Shown piece after piece: positions 8,682 through 16,960 of a stretch of 64,000 bases of DNA (the first letter of the stretch is position 1; each line of letters begins with the position of its first letter). The notes beneath the pieces were generated by a model, which had not been told where the DNA came from, searched no databases, and was given only the letters and a program-made list of their open reading frames with translations. Origin of the DNA: JAWXBM01 sp964470455. GTDB lineage: Bacteria > Pseudomonadota > Gammaproteobacteria > Xanthomonadales > SZUA-36. Made by a program: the position numbers and the translations under genes. The DNA is taken from positions 1 through 64,000 of the forward strand of contig CAYYCX010000007.1 of the NCBI GenBank assembly GCA_964470455.1, written 5' to 3'.

Positions 8682-10220
8682 TCAGTTCACTTGCCGTTCG
8701 AACCCCTTCCAGTACGGCTCGCGCAGCTTGAATTTCTGCAATTTGCCGGTGGCGGTGCGCGCCAGCTCGCTGCGGAATTCGATTCGTTTGGGGCACTTGT
8801 AACTGGCCAGGCGGGTTTTGGCGAAGGCTATCAATTCCTGCTCAGTGGTGGCGGAGCCGGGGGCCAGTACCACCAGGGCCAGCACCATCTCACCCCATTT
8901 TTCATCCGGCACCCCGATCACGGCCACTTCCGCCACTTCGGGATGGCCGAATATCGCGTCTTCCACTTCAATGGAGCTGACGTTTTCACCGCCGCTGACA
9001 ATCACGTCCTTTTTCCGGTCGGCGATGGTCAGCACATGCCCCTCGCCCAGGCTGCCGCCATCGCCGGTGTGAAACCAGCCATCGACGATGCAGCGGGCCG
9101 TTTCTTCGGGCTGGTTCCAGTAGCCTTCCATCACCACGTTACTGCGGGCCAGCACTTCGCCGTTGGCATCCACACGGGTTTCCACGCCCAGGCAGGGCGT
9201 ACCAGCGTGGACCAGGCGGGCAGCTCTTTCCGCAGGTGGTTTATCATCGAATTCCGGCCCGAGACGGTTCATGGTGAGCAGCGGGGCGGTTTCGGTCAGG
9301 CCGTAGATCTGGATCATTTCCCAGCCCAACTCGGTTTCCATGCGCTCGATGGTGCGTTGCGGTGGTGGAGCACCTGCGACAACCATTCGGACGCGTCCGC
9401 GCCCGGGGATTTCACCGGACCAGTGCTGGGCGGCATCCAGGATCATGTTGACCACCGCCGGAGCGCCGCACATGAGGGTCACGCCGTGTTCCTCAACCCG
9501 TCGCAGAATTTCCATGCCGTCCACCTTGCGCAGAATGACATGCTTGCAGCCCATGCCGGTTACGGCATAGACCATACCCCAGCCGTTGCAGTGGAACTGA
9601 GGCAGGGTGTGCAGATACACGTCGCTTTCGTTGACCAGGGTATGCCAGCCAAAGGTGGCGGCATTCAGCCACAGGTTGCGGTGCGTGAGTTGCACGCCCT
9701 TGGGCCGCGCCGTAGTGCCCGAGGTGTAGTTGATGGTGGCCGTGGCGTCTTCGCTGCGATCCAGCCAGGGCTCGGGCTCGGCATCGAATTTATACAGACG
9801 TTTGTCTGAATCAGAACCAATGACAAACCGGTGTTTGGCAGTGACAGTCTTCAGGGAGTCATCCAGTTCGGGGTCGACCAACAGGATTTCCGCGCCGCAG
9901 TGTTTGACGATGTAATCCACCTCGGCCGCCACCAGACGGAAATTGACCGGCACCAGAATGCGGCCCCAGCCACTGACCCCGTAAAACGCAGTCAGTAGCC
10001 GCGCCGAGTTCTGGCTGACCATGGCGATGCGCGCGCCGCGCTCGATTCCCATGGCATCGAGCGCAGCCGCCTGGGCTCGGGCTCGGCGCGCCATTTCGGC
10101 GTAAGTGCAGCTGCCCCAGGATTCCGCTGGTTGGTCGGGCTCATCGACAAAGGCGATGCGATCGGGAAACACCTGCTCCGCGCGGCGCAGGTGGTCGATG
10201 ATGGTCAAGGGTACTTTCAT
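8682..10220 (-). CDS. AMP-dependent acyl-CoA synthetase/ligase
   Basis: An ANL-superfamily adenylating enzyme that activates a carboxylic acid to acyl-AMP and then to acyl-CoA. The AMP-binding signature YTSGTTARPKG lies near residue 165, the IYGLTE region is present, the hinge/GGENVSS motif lies near residue 408, and the catalytic lysine sits in RTATGKLQK near the end. ATG 10220 begins the usual medium-chain-like start (MKVPLTIIDHLRRA); the longer frame to 10331 runs through a palindrome. Specificity cannot be read from sequence. Its promoter region is shared divergently with the cytochrome gene. Confidence 0.9.
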   Translation of the reverse strand: MKVPLTIIDHLRRAEQVFPDRIAFVDEPDQPAESWGSCTYAEMARRARAQAAALDAMGIERGARIAMVSQNSARLLTAFYGVSGWGRILVPVNFRLVAAEVDYIVKHCGAEILLVDPELDDSLKTVTAKHRFVIGSDSDKRLYKFDAEPEPWLDRSEDATATINYTSGTTARPKGVQLTHRNLWLNAATFGWHTLVNESDVYLHTLPQFHCNGWGMVYAVTGMGCKHVILRKVDGMEILRRVEEHGVTLMCGAPAVVNMILDAAQHWSGEIPGRGRVRMVVAGAPPPQRTIERMETELGWEMIQIYGLTETAPLLTMNRLGPEFDDKPPAERAARLVHAGTPCLGVETRVDANGEVLARSNVVMEGYWNQPEETARCIVDGWFHTGDGGSLGEGHVLTIADRKKDVIVSGGENVSSIEVEDAIFGHPEVAEVAVIGVPDEKWGEMVLALVVLAPGSATTEQELIAFAKTRLASYKCPKRIEFRSELARTATGKLQKFKLREPYWKGFERQVN

Positions 10221-10320
10221 GCTGCGAACCTTCAGTGTTGCGGGAGAGTGAGACCAAAAGCATAGCCTAGCAGCCCAGATGGCGTTACGGCATTTCTTCA
10301 CTTCATGAAATTTCGGCCCT

Positions 10321-10342
10321 GGACATGACACAGGTCATGTCC
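10321..10342. promoter_or_regulatory. Perfect palindrome between divergent genes (candidate operator)
   Basis: GGACATGAC, a four-base loop ACAG, then GTCATGTCC gives 9-bp perfect arms. It lies about 100 bp upstream of the acyl-CoA synthetase gene and 68 bp upstream of the cytochrome fusion gene, so one dimeric regulator could serve both. Confidence 0.45.
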
Positions 10343-10409
10343 TGAAAATTTGGCGGAATTAGTATTTAATGAGGTACAAGTGCATTTTTGGTGCCCCTGC
10401 GAGGTACAC

Positions 10410-11519
10410 ATGGAAGGCATGAGCGAGTCCTTGGCCAGCCCGTTCCGGATAACGCCAGTCATTATTTTGGCGCTGCTGCTGGCTTTGCCGGTCCCCTTGC
10501 AAGCCGCCGACCTGGACCGCGGCAAGGAAATATTCACCACCAACTGCGTCTCCTGCCACGGTCCCGCGGGAAGTCCCGATCCCGATTCGCCCCTGGTGAA
10601 GGCCTTGGAGGTGATGCCCGCCAACTTTTCCGATGCGCTGTTCAACAGCCGTGAGCCGGCATCCGACTGGAAAATTGTCGTCACTGAAGGTGGCCCGGCC
10701 CTGGGCTTTTCAGCCGCCATGCCCGCGTTCGGGGCCGCGCTCACGGAGCAGGACATCGATTCCGTGCTGGCCTACATCAAGACGCTGGGTGGGGAGCATG
10801 ACTACCCCGACGGCGACCTGAACCTGTTCCTGCCGGTGCGAACCAAGAAAGCGTTTCCGGAAGACGAGTGGGTCTGGAAGCAACGGTATTCGGGGCTCGA
10901 TGGCGACAACAACTGGAAGAACACACTCGAATACGAGTTTCGCATCGGCCAGCGGTTCCAGGGCGTGCTGGAGCTGACGCATGAAGCTGAGGGCAGCCAG
11001 TCGGATTTCGGCCACCTCGAGCCGGGCTTCAAGTACGTGCTGGTGCACAACAAGGCCGCCGGCCACATCCTGACCCTCGGAGGCAATATCGGTGTGCCGC
11101 TGAACCATGATGCCCACTGGGAAGTATTACCCTACCTGGCTTTCGGCAAAATCCTCAACGAGCAGTGGACCCTGCAGAGCAGCGGCCGGCTGAAGCTGGA
11201 CGTGGAAGATTCGGACAAAAGCAGCGCCGAATTGGCGGGCATTGTGCACTGGTTGCACACAGAGAAACCACGTTCCGTATTTCCAGCCCTGGAGCTGGTT
11301 GCTGAAGTGCCGTTTGAACGCGGTTCAGGGCCTGATCGCAAGGACGCCGTGCAATGGTCGGTATTGCCACAGGCCCGCATCGGGCTGAACAAGCGCGGCA
11401 ATATCGCGCTGAATGCCGGCCTCGAGCTGCCATTGAATGACCGTGAGCGCTACGACTGGCGAGCCTATGTCTACTTCATCTGGGATTTTGCGGATGGCGG
11501 CCTGTTCGAGGGCTGGTGA
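10410..11519 (+). CDS. Cytochrome c domain fused to a predicted outer-membrane beta-barrel-like domain
   Basis: A 369-residue exported protein. A signal peptide is followed by a class I cytochrome c domain with haem motif CVSCH at residues 46-50 and a possible Met ligand in SAAMPAFG. From about residue 140 on, the sequence alternates polar and hydrophobic residues in repeated strands (EYEFRIGQRFQGVLELTHEA, GHILTLGGNIGVPL) and ends with an aromatic residue, as outer-membrane barrels do. ATG 10410 has GAGG five bases upstream. A haem carrier linked to a barrel could pass electrons across or to the outer membrane; this is inference. Confidence 0.72.
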   Translation: MEGMSESLASPFRITPVIILALLLALPVPLQAADLDRGKEIFTTNCVSCHGPAGSPDPDSPLVKALEVMPANFSDALFNSREPASDWKIVVTEGGPALGFSAAMPAFGAALTEQDIDSVLAYIKTLGGEHDYPDGDLNLFLPVRTKKAFPEDEWVWKQRYSGLDGDNNWKNTLEYEFRIGQRFQGVLELTHEAEGSQSDFGHLEPGFKYVLVHNKAAGHILTLGGNIGVPLNHDAHWEVLPYLAFGKILNEQWTLQSSGRLKLDVEDSDKSSAELAGIVHWLHTEKPRSVFPALELVAEVPFERGSGPDRKDAVQWSVLPQARIGLNKRGNIALNAGLELPLNDRERYDWRAYVYFIWDFADGGLFEGW

Positions 11520-11679
11520 CATCTACCCAGTCCATGTCGCGCGCGGCGCAGGATCATTGGTAATCGTCTGCTCCAGTCGTGAAGATGGCCATATGGTTTG
11601 ACATCCGCTGGACGGAGTAGAGTACATGCCAGACCGGCGCTGTTCCGGCGCAACAACAATAAAATTGAGGGAGGTGCAC

Positions 11680-11931
11680 ATGTTCAATTTCCTGAAAGCG
11701 CTGTGCCTGGCGGTTTTCGGCGTGGCCATCCTGGCCAATTTCATCGCCATGCCGGGCTGGTTGGCCTCAACCGCCCAGACGTTGGCGGTGATCCTGCTGC
11801 TGGTGCACCTGATCGAGGTATTTTTCTTCTGGCGCTATGTGAAGATGTGGAAAGGCCCCTTGATAGGCAGTATCGCGCTGACCCTGCTGTTCGGCATCCT
11901 GCACTGGAAGCCCATGCAGGATGACGAGTAG
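11680..11931 (+). CDS. DUF1145-like small membrane protein
   Basis: An 83-residue inner-membrane protein with three predicted transmembrane helices (LCLAVFGVAILANFIAM, AQTLAVILLLVHLIEVFFFW, LIGSIALTLLFGILHW) and a short acidic tail. The pattern LVHLIEVFFFW matches small YhhL/DUF1145-type proteins. ATG 11680 follows GGGAGG at a good distance; an upstream in-frame ATG at 11626 has none. Function unknown. REP-like repeats begin right at its stop codon. Confidence 0.68.
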   Translation: MFNFLKALCLAVFGVAILANFIAMPGWLASTAQTLAVILLLVHLIEVFFFWRYVKMWKGPLIGSIALTLLFGILHWKPMQDDE

Positions 11932-12042
11932 GCGCGGCTTCAGCCGCGACGGATCGGACGGGGTCGGTGAATGAATCTGTTCTTGTAGGAGCGGCTTCAG
12001 CCGCGACGAACGGACCGGGCCGGTGAATGAATCCCCTCCTAC
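11929..12042. repeat. REP-like hairpin cluster reaching into the trhO stop codon
   Basis: Two GCGGCTTCAGCCGCGAC hairpins are followed by an inverted half unit CCCCTCCTAC. Read on the minus strand, the GTAGGAG of that last unit supplies the TAG stop of trhO. Confidence 0.8.
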
Positions 12043-12986
12043 GGTTTGCCGGATTGCTTGACGCCGATATGCCGCTCGCCACGGGCTTGAGCGAGCTCGA
12101 TCTGCCGCGCCCGCTCCAGCAGGCCCTCGCGCTTGGCCTCGGTCAGCCGGTGGTGGCATTTGGGGCAGGATACGTGCAGCTCAAACAGCGGTGATTCGCG
12201 GTCCTCGGCGGTCAGCGGCATGCGGCAGGCCGGGCAGACTTCAAAATCACCTTCTTCGAGGTCGTGGTCCACCGTCACACGGTTGTCGAACACAAAGCAA
12301 TCGCCCTGCCACAGGCTTTTTTCAGCCGGCACCGTTTCGAGGTAGTTCAGGATGCCGCCGTCGAGGTGGTAGACATTTTCGAATCCCAGTTCCAGCAGAT
12401 ACGAAGTGGCCTTCTCGCAGCGAATTCCACCGGTGCAGAACATGGCCACGTTGCGGTCTTTTCGCGGGTCCAGGTGAGTTGCCACCCATTCGGGGAAGTC
12501 CCGGAACGATAAGGTGTTGGGGTCCTCCGCACCCTTGAACGTACCCAGGTGATATTCGTAGTGGTTGCGGGTATCCACCACGCGCACGTCGTCGCGTGCG
12601 ATCAGTGTGTTCCAGTCTTTCGGCGCCACATACTGCCCGACCTTGCGGCGTGGATCCACGCCCGGAACGCCCAGCGTGACGATCTCCTTCTTCAAGCGCA
12701 CCTTCACGCGATAGAAGGGCTGTTCGACCGCCCAGGATTCCTTGTAATGCAGGTCCACGAAGCGTGGATCTTCGCGCAGCCGTTCAAACAGCCGCCGCAC
12801 TTTCTCCGGCTTGCCGCTGATGGTGCCATTGATGCCTTCCTGCGCCAGCAGGATGGTGCCAAGCAAGCCCAGGTCCTCGCAACGCTGCTGCAACGGGCCG
12901 CGCAGTTCCGCGCAGTCCGGCAGTTCGACGAACTTGTAGAAGGCCGCAACGAGGAAGGGCTTGGTGGTTTGGGTTGCCGTGTTCAT
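12039..12986 (-). CDS. trhO: tRNA uridine-34 hydroxylase TrhO (rhodanese family)
   Basis: TrhO (YceA) makes 5-hydroxyuridine at the wobble position of tRNAs, oxygen-dependently. The protein has the expected 315 residues, an N-terminal ferredoxin-like part (FYKFVELPDCAELRGPL, GINGTISG), a rhodanese domain with active-site loop FCTGGIRCEKA, and a C-terminal zinc-ribbon-like segment (CPACRMPL, CPKCHH). The DUF1993 gene stops 21 bases upstream on the same strand, so the two probably form an operon. The stop codon is provided by a REP-like repeat. Confidence 0.93.
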   Translation of the reverse strand: MNTATQTTKPFLVAAFYKFVELPDCAELRGPLQQRCEDLGLLGTILLAQEGINGTISGKPEKVRRLFERLREDPRFVDLHYKESWAVEQPFYRVKVRLKKEIVTLGVPGVDPRRKVGQYVAPKDWNTLIARDDVRVVDTRNHYEYHLGTFKGAEDPNTLSFRDFPEWVATHLDPRKDRNVAMFCTGGIRCEKATSYLLELGFENVYHLDGGILNYLETVPAEKSLWQGDCFVFDNRVTVDHDLEEGDFEVCPACRMPLTAEDRESPLFELHVSCPKCHHRLTEAKREGLLERARQIELAQARGERHIGVKQSGKP

Positions 12987-13007
12987 GGTGTGGGTTGAAT
13001 GCGGTTA

Positions 13008-13517
13008 TCAGCGATCGCCCAGGAAGTCGCGTTTGCCGATATCCACGCCCGACGCCCGCAGGATGTTGTAGGCCGTGGTGATGTGGAAAAAGAAATTCGG
13101 CAGCACGAAATTGGCGATGTATTCCGTGCCGGTAAAGTTGACCGTCCGGGGGCCCAGCTTCAATTCGATGGCGCGCTCGCCGGCCCCGTCGAAGTCCTCC
13201 GGCTTGAAGCCGGACAGGTAGGTGATGGCCTTGCCAAGACGTTCATGTACCTCGGCAAAGGACTTTTCCTCATCGGCCCAGGACGGCAGGGTTGTACCGG
13301 ACAGCCGGGCAGCCGCACCCTTGGCGCTGTCGGTTGCGAACTGGATCTGGTTGACGAAGGTGCCCATGTTGGGAAACAGGCGGGCCTGGACCAAGGTGGA
13401 TTCGTCCAGGTAGTCATCGGCAGCAACGTGTGCCTCGGCCTTGCTGACGATGGCATCGAGATTTTTCAGGCTGCGCAGCAGCGGGGCGATGACGAGATCG
13501 TATACAGAGTATTGCAT
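13008..13517 (-). CDS. DUF1993 family protein
   Basis: A 169-residue protein of the DUF1993 family, predicted to be a helical bundle of the DinB-like type. Family features seen are the start YSVYDLVIAPLLRSL, the central LPNFFFHITTAYNILR and the ending GKRDFLG. ATG 13517 has a strong AAGGAG site five bases upstream. It is followed 21 bases later by trhO. A second member lies at 34012-34545. Biochemical role not established. Confidence 0.9.
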   Translation of the reverse strand: MQYSVYDLVIAPLLRSLKNLDAIVSKAEAHVAADDYLDESTLVQARLFPNMGTFVNQIQFATDSAKGAAARLSGTTLPSWADEEKSFAEVHERLGKAITYLSGFKPEDFDGAGERAIELKLGPRTVNFTGTEYIANFVLPNFFFHITTAYNILRASGVDIGKRDFLGDR

Positions 13518-13564
13518 GGTTTCTCCTTGAAAGATGGCTCACCTGCCAGAAAGGAATCACTCCG

Positions 13565-13705
13565 GAACCGCAACCGTCGCGGCTAAAGCCGCTCCTGCGA
13601 TGACACACTGAAGGAGGGGGTTCACCCCCGACCCCATCCGATTTGTCGCGGCTAAAGCCGCTCCTACATGCACACACTGCAGGAGGGGGTTCACCCCCGA
13701 CCCGT
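13565..13705. repeat. REP-like hairpin cluster
   Basis: Two alternating pairs of TCGCGGCTAAAGCCGCTCC and AGGAGGGGGTTCACCCCCGA lie between the DUF1993 gene and the methyltransferase-like gene. Unit spacing is regular, about 65-70 bp. Confidence 0.82.
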
Positions 13706-13713
13706 TAGCATTC

Positions 13714-14466
13714 CTAAGGCTTCACAAATTTCAGCGCCCAGCGGTCGGAATTGTTGGTCACGGATTTGCGGCCTACTTCATACCGCAATTCATCATCCGG
13801 TATATGGTGCAGGGTGCCGTAATCCACAAGGTCAAAGCCTGCCGCCTGGATTTCCTTGATGGCCAACACCGGGTCCATGCGCCGGCCGTTCTCGGAATTG
13901 TCGGGCTCCATGTGGCGACGGGTGTGGTCCACCACGGCATAGATTCCGCCCGATTTCAGGGCGTCAAATGCAGCCTTGTTCATGGCGGCACGGCCTTCGG
14001 GGCCGAAGTTGTGATAGTTGCGGAAGGTCAGCACCATGTCGGCGTTCGTCACGCCCAGGTCAGCATTTTCCAAAAGATACTTTGGCGCGCCCTCGGGGCG
14101 GGATACCTGCGCGGTTTCGGCGGTGACTTTGCCGTTCTCAAAACCTGGCAGTGTCAGCAGTTCCTTGGCCCGGCCGGTACCGATGGCCATGTAGTACTCA
14201 CCGTTTTCGTTCATCACCGGCGCCAGGATCTTGGTGTACCAGCCGCCGCCAGGCAGGAGTTCGACGATTTTCATGTCATCGCGAAGGCCGAAAAAACTGA
14301 GGGTTTCAAGCGGCAGTCGGTTGCTGTCGCGCTCCACTTCTTCTGCGCGGACTTCAGCGGCCATGGCCGCCTTGATCTTCGCTTCGGTGGCGGCGAAATC
14401 GTCGGCGAAACCACCGCTGCTCAGCAGGGCGGCGCTTATCAGTACCAGGGTGCGGGATAGTTTCAT
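13714..14466 (-). CDS. Exported class I methyltransferase-like protein (COG4798 type)
   Basis: A 250-residue protein with a signal peptide (about residues 1-22, ending GGFADD) and a SAM-methyltransferase-like core: the motif I region reads IVELLPGGGWYTKILAPVM, and later motifs include ADMVLTFRNYHN and IYAVVDHTR. Motif I is modified (LPGGGW rather than GxGxG), as in this predicted methyltransferase group. Export is puzzling because SAM is cytosolic, so the fold may serve another ligand. ATG 14466 starts a normal signal; a TTG at 14490 is the alternative. Confidence 0.78.
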   Translation of the reverse strand: MKLSRTLVLISAALLSSGGFADDFAATEAKIKAAMAAEVRAEEVERDSNRLPLETLSFFGLRDDMKIVELLPGGGWYTKILAPVMNENGEYYMAIGTGRAKELLTLPGFENGKVTAETAQVSRPEGAPKYLLENADLGVTNADMVLTFRNYHNFGPEGRAAMNKAAFDALKSGGIYAVVDHTRRHMEPDNSENGRRMDPVLAIKEIQAAGFDLVDYGTLHHIPDDELRYEVGRKSVTNNSDRWALKFVKP

Positions 14467-14490
14467 CGGCTTGGTCTCGGTTCGCTTCAA

Positions 14491-14914
14491 GGGACTGCAA
14501 GGATAACAAATTCGGATCGTGGGCCGGGGGTGTTGGACTCCGGCTCACGGTCGGGATGAAGGAGTGTTCTGGTACGTCACATCCCGGACAGCGAGCGCAG
14601 CGAGCGTGATCCGGGATCCAGCCGACGCCAAGGCTGCTGACTCGTATGGATTCCGGCCTGCGCCGGAATGACGGAAAGTAAGGCTTCGCCGACATGCCGG
14701 ACTTGATCCGAACGTCATCACGGACTTGATCCGGGATCCAACGGGCGCTGGATGGCCCAGGCCAGCTTCTCGGCCGGTTCCCGGCCTCACCTTCTTCCGG
14801 CCTGCGCCGGAATAAAGGGCTGGAATGCCTGCATAGCGAATCAAATCAGCGCTTTAGACAAACTCATTGAGAAAGAGCTAAACTCAGAACACTGAAAACC
14901 TGGAGATACAGGCT
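14491..14914. repeat. Intergenic region with dispersed palindromic repeats
   Basis: Most of this 424-bp space is repeat. A TCCCGGACAGCGAGCGCAGC unit is followed by CCGGCCTGCGCCGG palindromes. About 14751-14816 is the reverse complement of the repeat at 6018-6088. No gene is seen. Such extragenic palindromes often follow gene ends, but here they sit between divergent genes. Confidence 0.7.
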
Positions 14915-15532
14915 ATGGAAGGCTTGTTCTTGCCAGTCCTGGTGTTTGTAGCTGTTTGCCTGGCGCTGCTGCTTGCGCAGCGGTTGGGCGCCATACCTGC
15001 CATCCAGCGCAGGTGGGCTTCATTGCGTGTGCACAAATTACTGCAACTTGAGCTGCCCCGCTCGCATTACACGCTGTTGCGGAATGTCCGGATCGCATCA
15101 GGCAAGGAAGTCCTGCGCATCGATCACCTGGTGGTTTCAGCCTACGGCATTTTTGTGATCAAGCAGATCGATGGCAGCGGCACCCTTTCGGGCAAGCCCG
15201 CTGACGCCCGCTGGGTTCGCAAGGGTCGGCGCCAGCAAAAGTCATTTGAAAATCCGCTGTTTGAATGCGTCAGCCAGGTCAATGCCCTGCGCAGGCTGCT
15301 GGACATTGACCCCGCCCTGCTGAATTTCGTGCTGGTGTTCACCGGTGATGTGAAGTTCAGTTCGCCCATGCCGGTGAACGTCACGCGCCTGGACGGCCTG
15401 CCCCTGTTCATCCAGGGCAAGGACAAACTGCTGATCGATTTCGATGAGCTGCCGGTGCTGGCGGGCCGGATTCGTGCTGCTGCACCGGGCTGCCGCCCGG
15501 CTGCTGGACAGTTCCAGGTTGCGCCGCCGTAA
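14915..15532 (+). CDS. Membrane-anchored NERD domain protein
   Basis: A 205-residue protein with one N-terminal transmembrane helix (LPVLVFVAVCLALLLAQ) followed by a nuclease-related NERD domain: conserved RIDHLVVSAYGIFVIKQ and the later FVLVFTGDVKF strand. In canonical NERD proteins the D/E-x-K core resembles restriction nucleases; here IDHLVV and FVIK provide the Asp and Lys. GGAG nine bases upstream supports ATG 14915. Function is unknown; a nuclease role is inference from the fold. Confidence 0.82.
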   Translation: MEGLFLPVLVFVAVCLALLLAQRLGAIPAIQRRWASLRVHKLLQLELPRSHYTLLRNVRIASGKEVLRIDHLVVSAYGIFVIKQIDGSGTLSGKPADARWVRKGRRQQKSFENPLFECVSQVNALRRLLDIDPALLNFVLVFTGDVKFSSPMPVNVTRLDGLPLFIQGKDKLLIDFDELPVLAGRIRAAAPGCRPAAGQFQVAPP

Positions 15533-15564
15533 AGCCCTGTTGGCAGGCGGGAATCTACAACCGA

Positions 15565-16854
15565 TCAAACCGCCTCGCCGGCTGCAACCCCCGACGACCA
15601 GGCCCATTGGAAATTGAATCCGCCGAGGTGGCCGGTGACATCCACGACCTCGCCGATGAAGAACAGGCCGGGTACTTTCGACTCCATGGTTTTGGATGAG
15701 AGGTCGCGAGTGTCGACGCCTCCCAGCGTCACCTCAGCGGTGCGGTAGCCTTCGGTGCCCGCGGGTTTGACTCTCCACTGTTTCAGCGCTAGCGCCACGC
15801 GTTCCAGTTCCGCGTTGGGCCATTCGGCCAGGGGGGTTTCAGCCAGTTGCGGCCACCAGGCTGCCTGCAATTCTTCCACCAGTTTCTGCGGCAGCGTTCG
15901 GGCCAGCGGGGTGCGCAACAGGGCGCGGCGATGTTCGCGTTTGAAGCCGAGCAGCAAGGCGCCGGCCTCGCGGCCGGGCAGCAGGTCGATTTCAAAGCTT
16001 TCGCCCGGTCGCCAGTAACTCGACAGCTGCAGCACGGCCGGGCCACTCAGGCCGCGGTGGGTGAACAACAGGTCTTCGCGGAAATGGGCGCGGCTGTTGC
16101 TGAGGATGACCTCACAGGACACGCCGGCCAGGCGCTGGCACAGCTGCTGCATGGCATCGGTAAAGGTGAATGGAACCAGCCCGGCTGCTCGCGGTAACAG
16201 TTCCAGTCCGAACTGTTCCGCCAGGGTGTAACCGAACCCCGAGCCGCCCAGGTTGGGAATGGACAGGCCGCCGGTGGCCACCACCAGGGTTTCTGCCTGG
16301 AACTGACCCTGGTCCGTGGCCAGCGTGAAGCCGCTCCCCGACACAGGTGGTGAGGTTTCTGATGGGGCCTGAAACTGAAGATCGGCTTTGTCTGGGCGCG
16401 TGATTGCGCGGCTGTCGGTATCTGTTCCGGCAGTTACCGACCGGGTTTCGCATTGCGTGCGTATTTCCACGCCCGCTTCACGGCACTCCTCCAGCAGCAT
16501 GGCGACGACCTGCTTCGATGATTCACGGCAGAACAACTGGCCGCTGAGGCCGTTCACCGTTTCCTTCTCGAAGTATTCGATACGGTGCTTCTGCACCAGG
16601 TCGATGAAGTCCCATTGCGTGTAACGGCTCAGTGCGCTTTTACAGAAATGCGGATTGGCCGAGAGAAAACGATCCGGCGCGCAATGCAGGTTGGTGAAAT
16701 TGCAGCGCCCGCCGCCCGACATGAGGATTTTCTTGCCCACCTTGTTGGAGCGTTCCAGCACCAGCACGCGCCGGCCGCGTTTTGCCGCGGTAATTGCGCA
16801 CATCAGGCCGGCGGCGCCGGCGCCGAGGATGATGCTGTCAAAACCGGAATTCAT
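15565..16854 (-). CDS. NAD(P)/FAD-dependent oxidoreductase, YhiN/HI0933 (BaiN-like) family
   Basis: A 429-residue flavoprotein. The N-terminal dinucleotide-binding motif is GAGAAGLMC, the family signature SGGGRCNFTN follows at about residue 45, a second FAD contact is in LVVATGGLS, and the C-terminus ends with GFNFQWAWSSGVAAGEAV. The family includes the BaiN reductase, but the physiological substrate of most members is unknown. It converges with the NERD gene, 32 bases apart. Confidence 0.92.
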   Translation of the reverse strand: MNSGFDSIILGAGAAGLMCAITAAKRGRRVLVLERSNKVGKKILMSGGGRCNFTNLHCAPDRFLSANPHFCKSALSRYTQWDFIDLVQKHRIEYFEKETVNGLSGQLFCRESSKQVVAMLLEECREAGVEIRTQCETRSVTAGTDTDSRAITRPDKADLQFQAPSETSPPVSGSGFTLATDQGQFQAETLVVATGGLSIPNLGGSGFGYTLAEQFGLELLPRAAGLVPFTFTDAMQQLCQRLAGVSCEVILSNSRAHFREDLLFTHRGLSGPAVLQLSSYWRPGESFEIDLLPGREAGALLLGFKREHRRALLRTPLARTLPQKLVEELQAAWWPQLAETPLAEWPNAELERVALALKQWRVKPAGTEGYRTAEVTLGGVDTRDLSSKTMESKVPGLFFIGEVVDVTGHLGGFNFQWAWSSGVAAGEAV

Positions 16855-16883
16855 GATGGCAGGTTACCGGGATTCGCGATGGT

Positions 16884-16960
16884 GTTGTAGGAGGGGGTTT
16901 ACCCCCGACCCGGACATCCCAGGTTGGGTACGTGTCGGGGCTGAAGCCCCTCCTACCTTT
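16884..16960. repeat. REP-like hairpin pair supplying a stop codon
   Basis: A GTAGGAGGGGGTTTACCCCC unit is followed by an inverted GGGGCTGAAGCCCCTCCTAC unit. The CTA in the last unit, read on the minus strand, is the TAG stop of the amidohydrolase. Confidence 0.78.
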
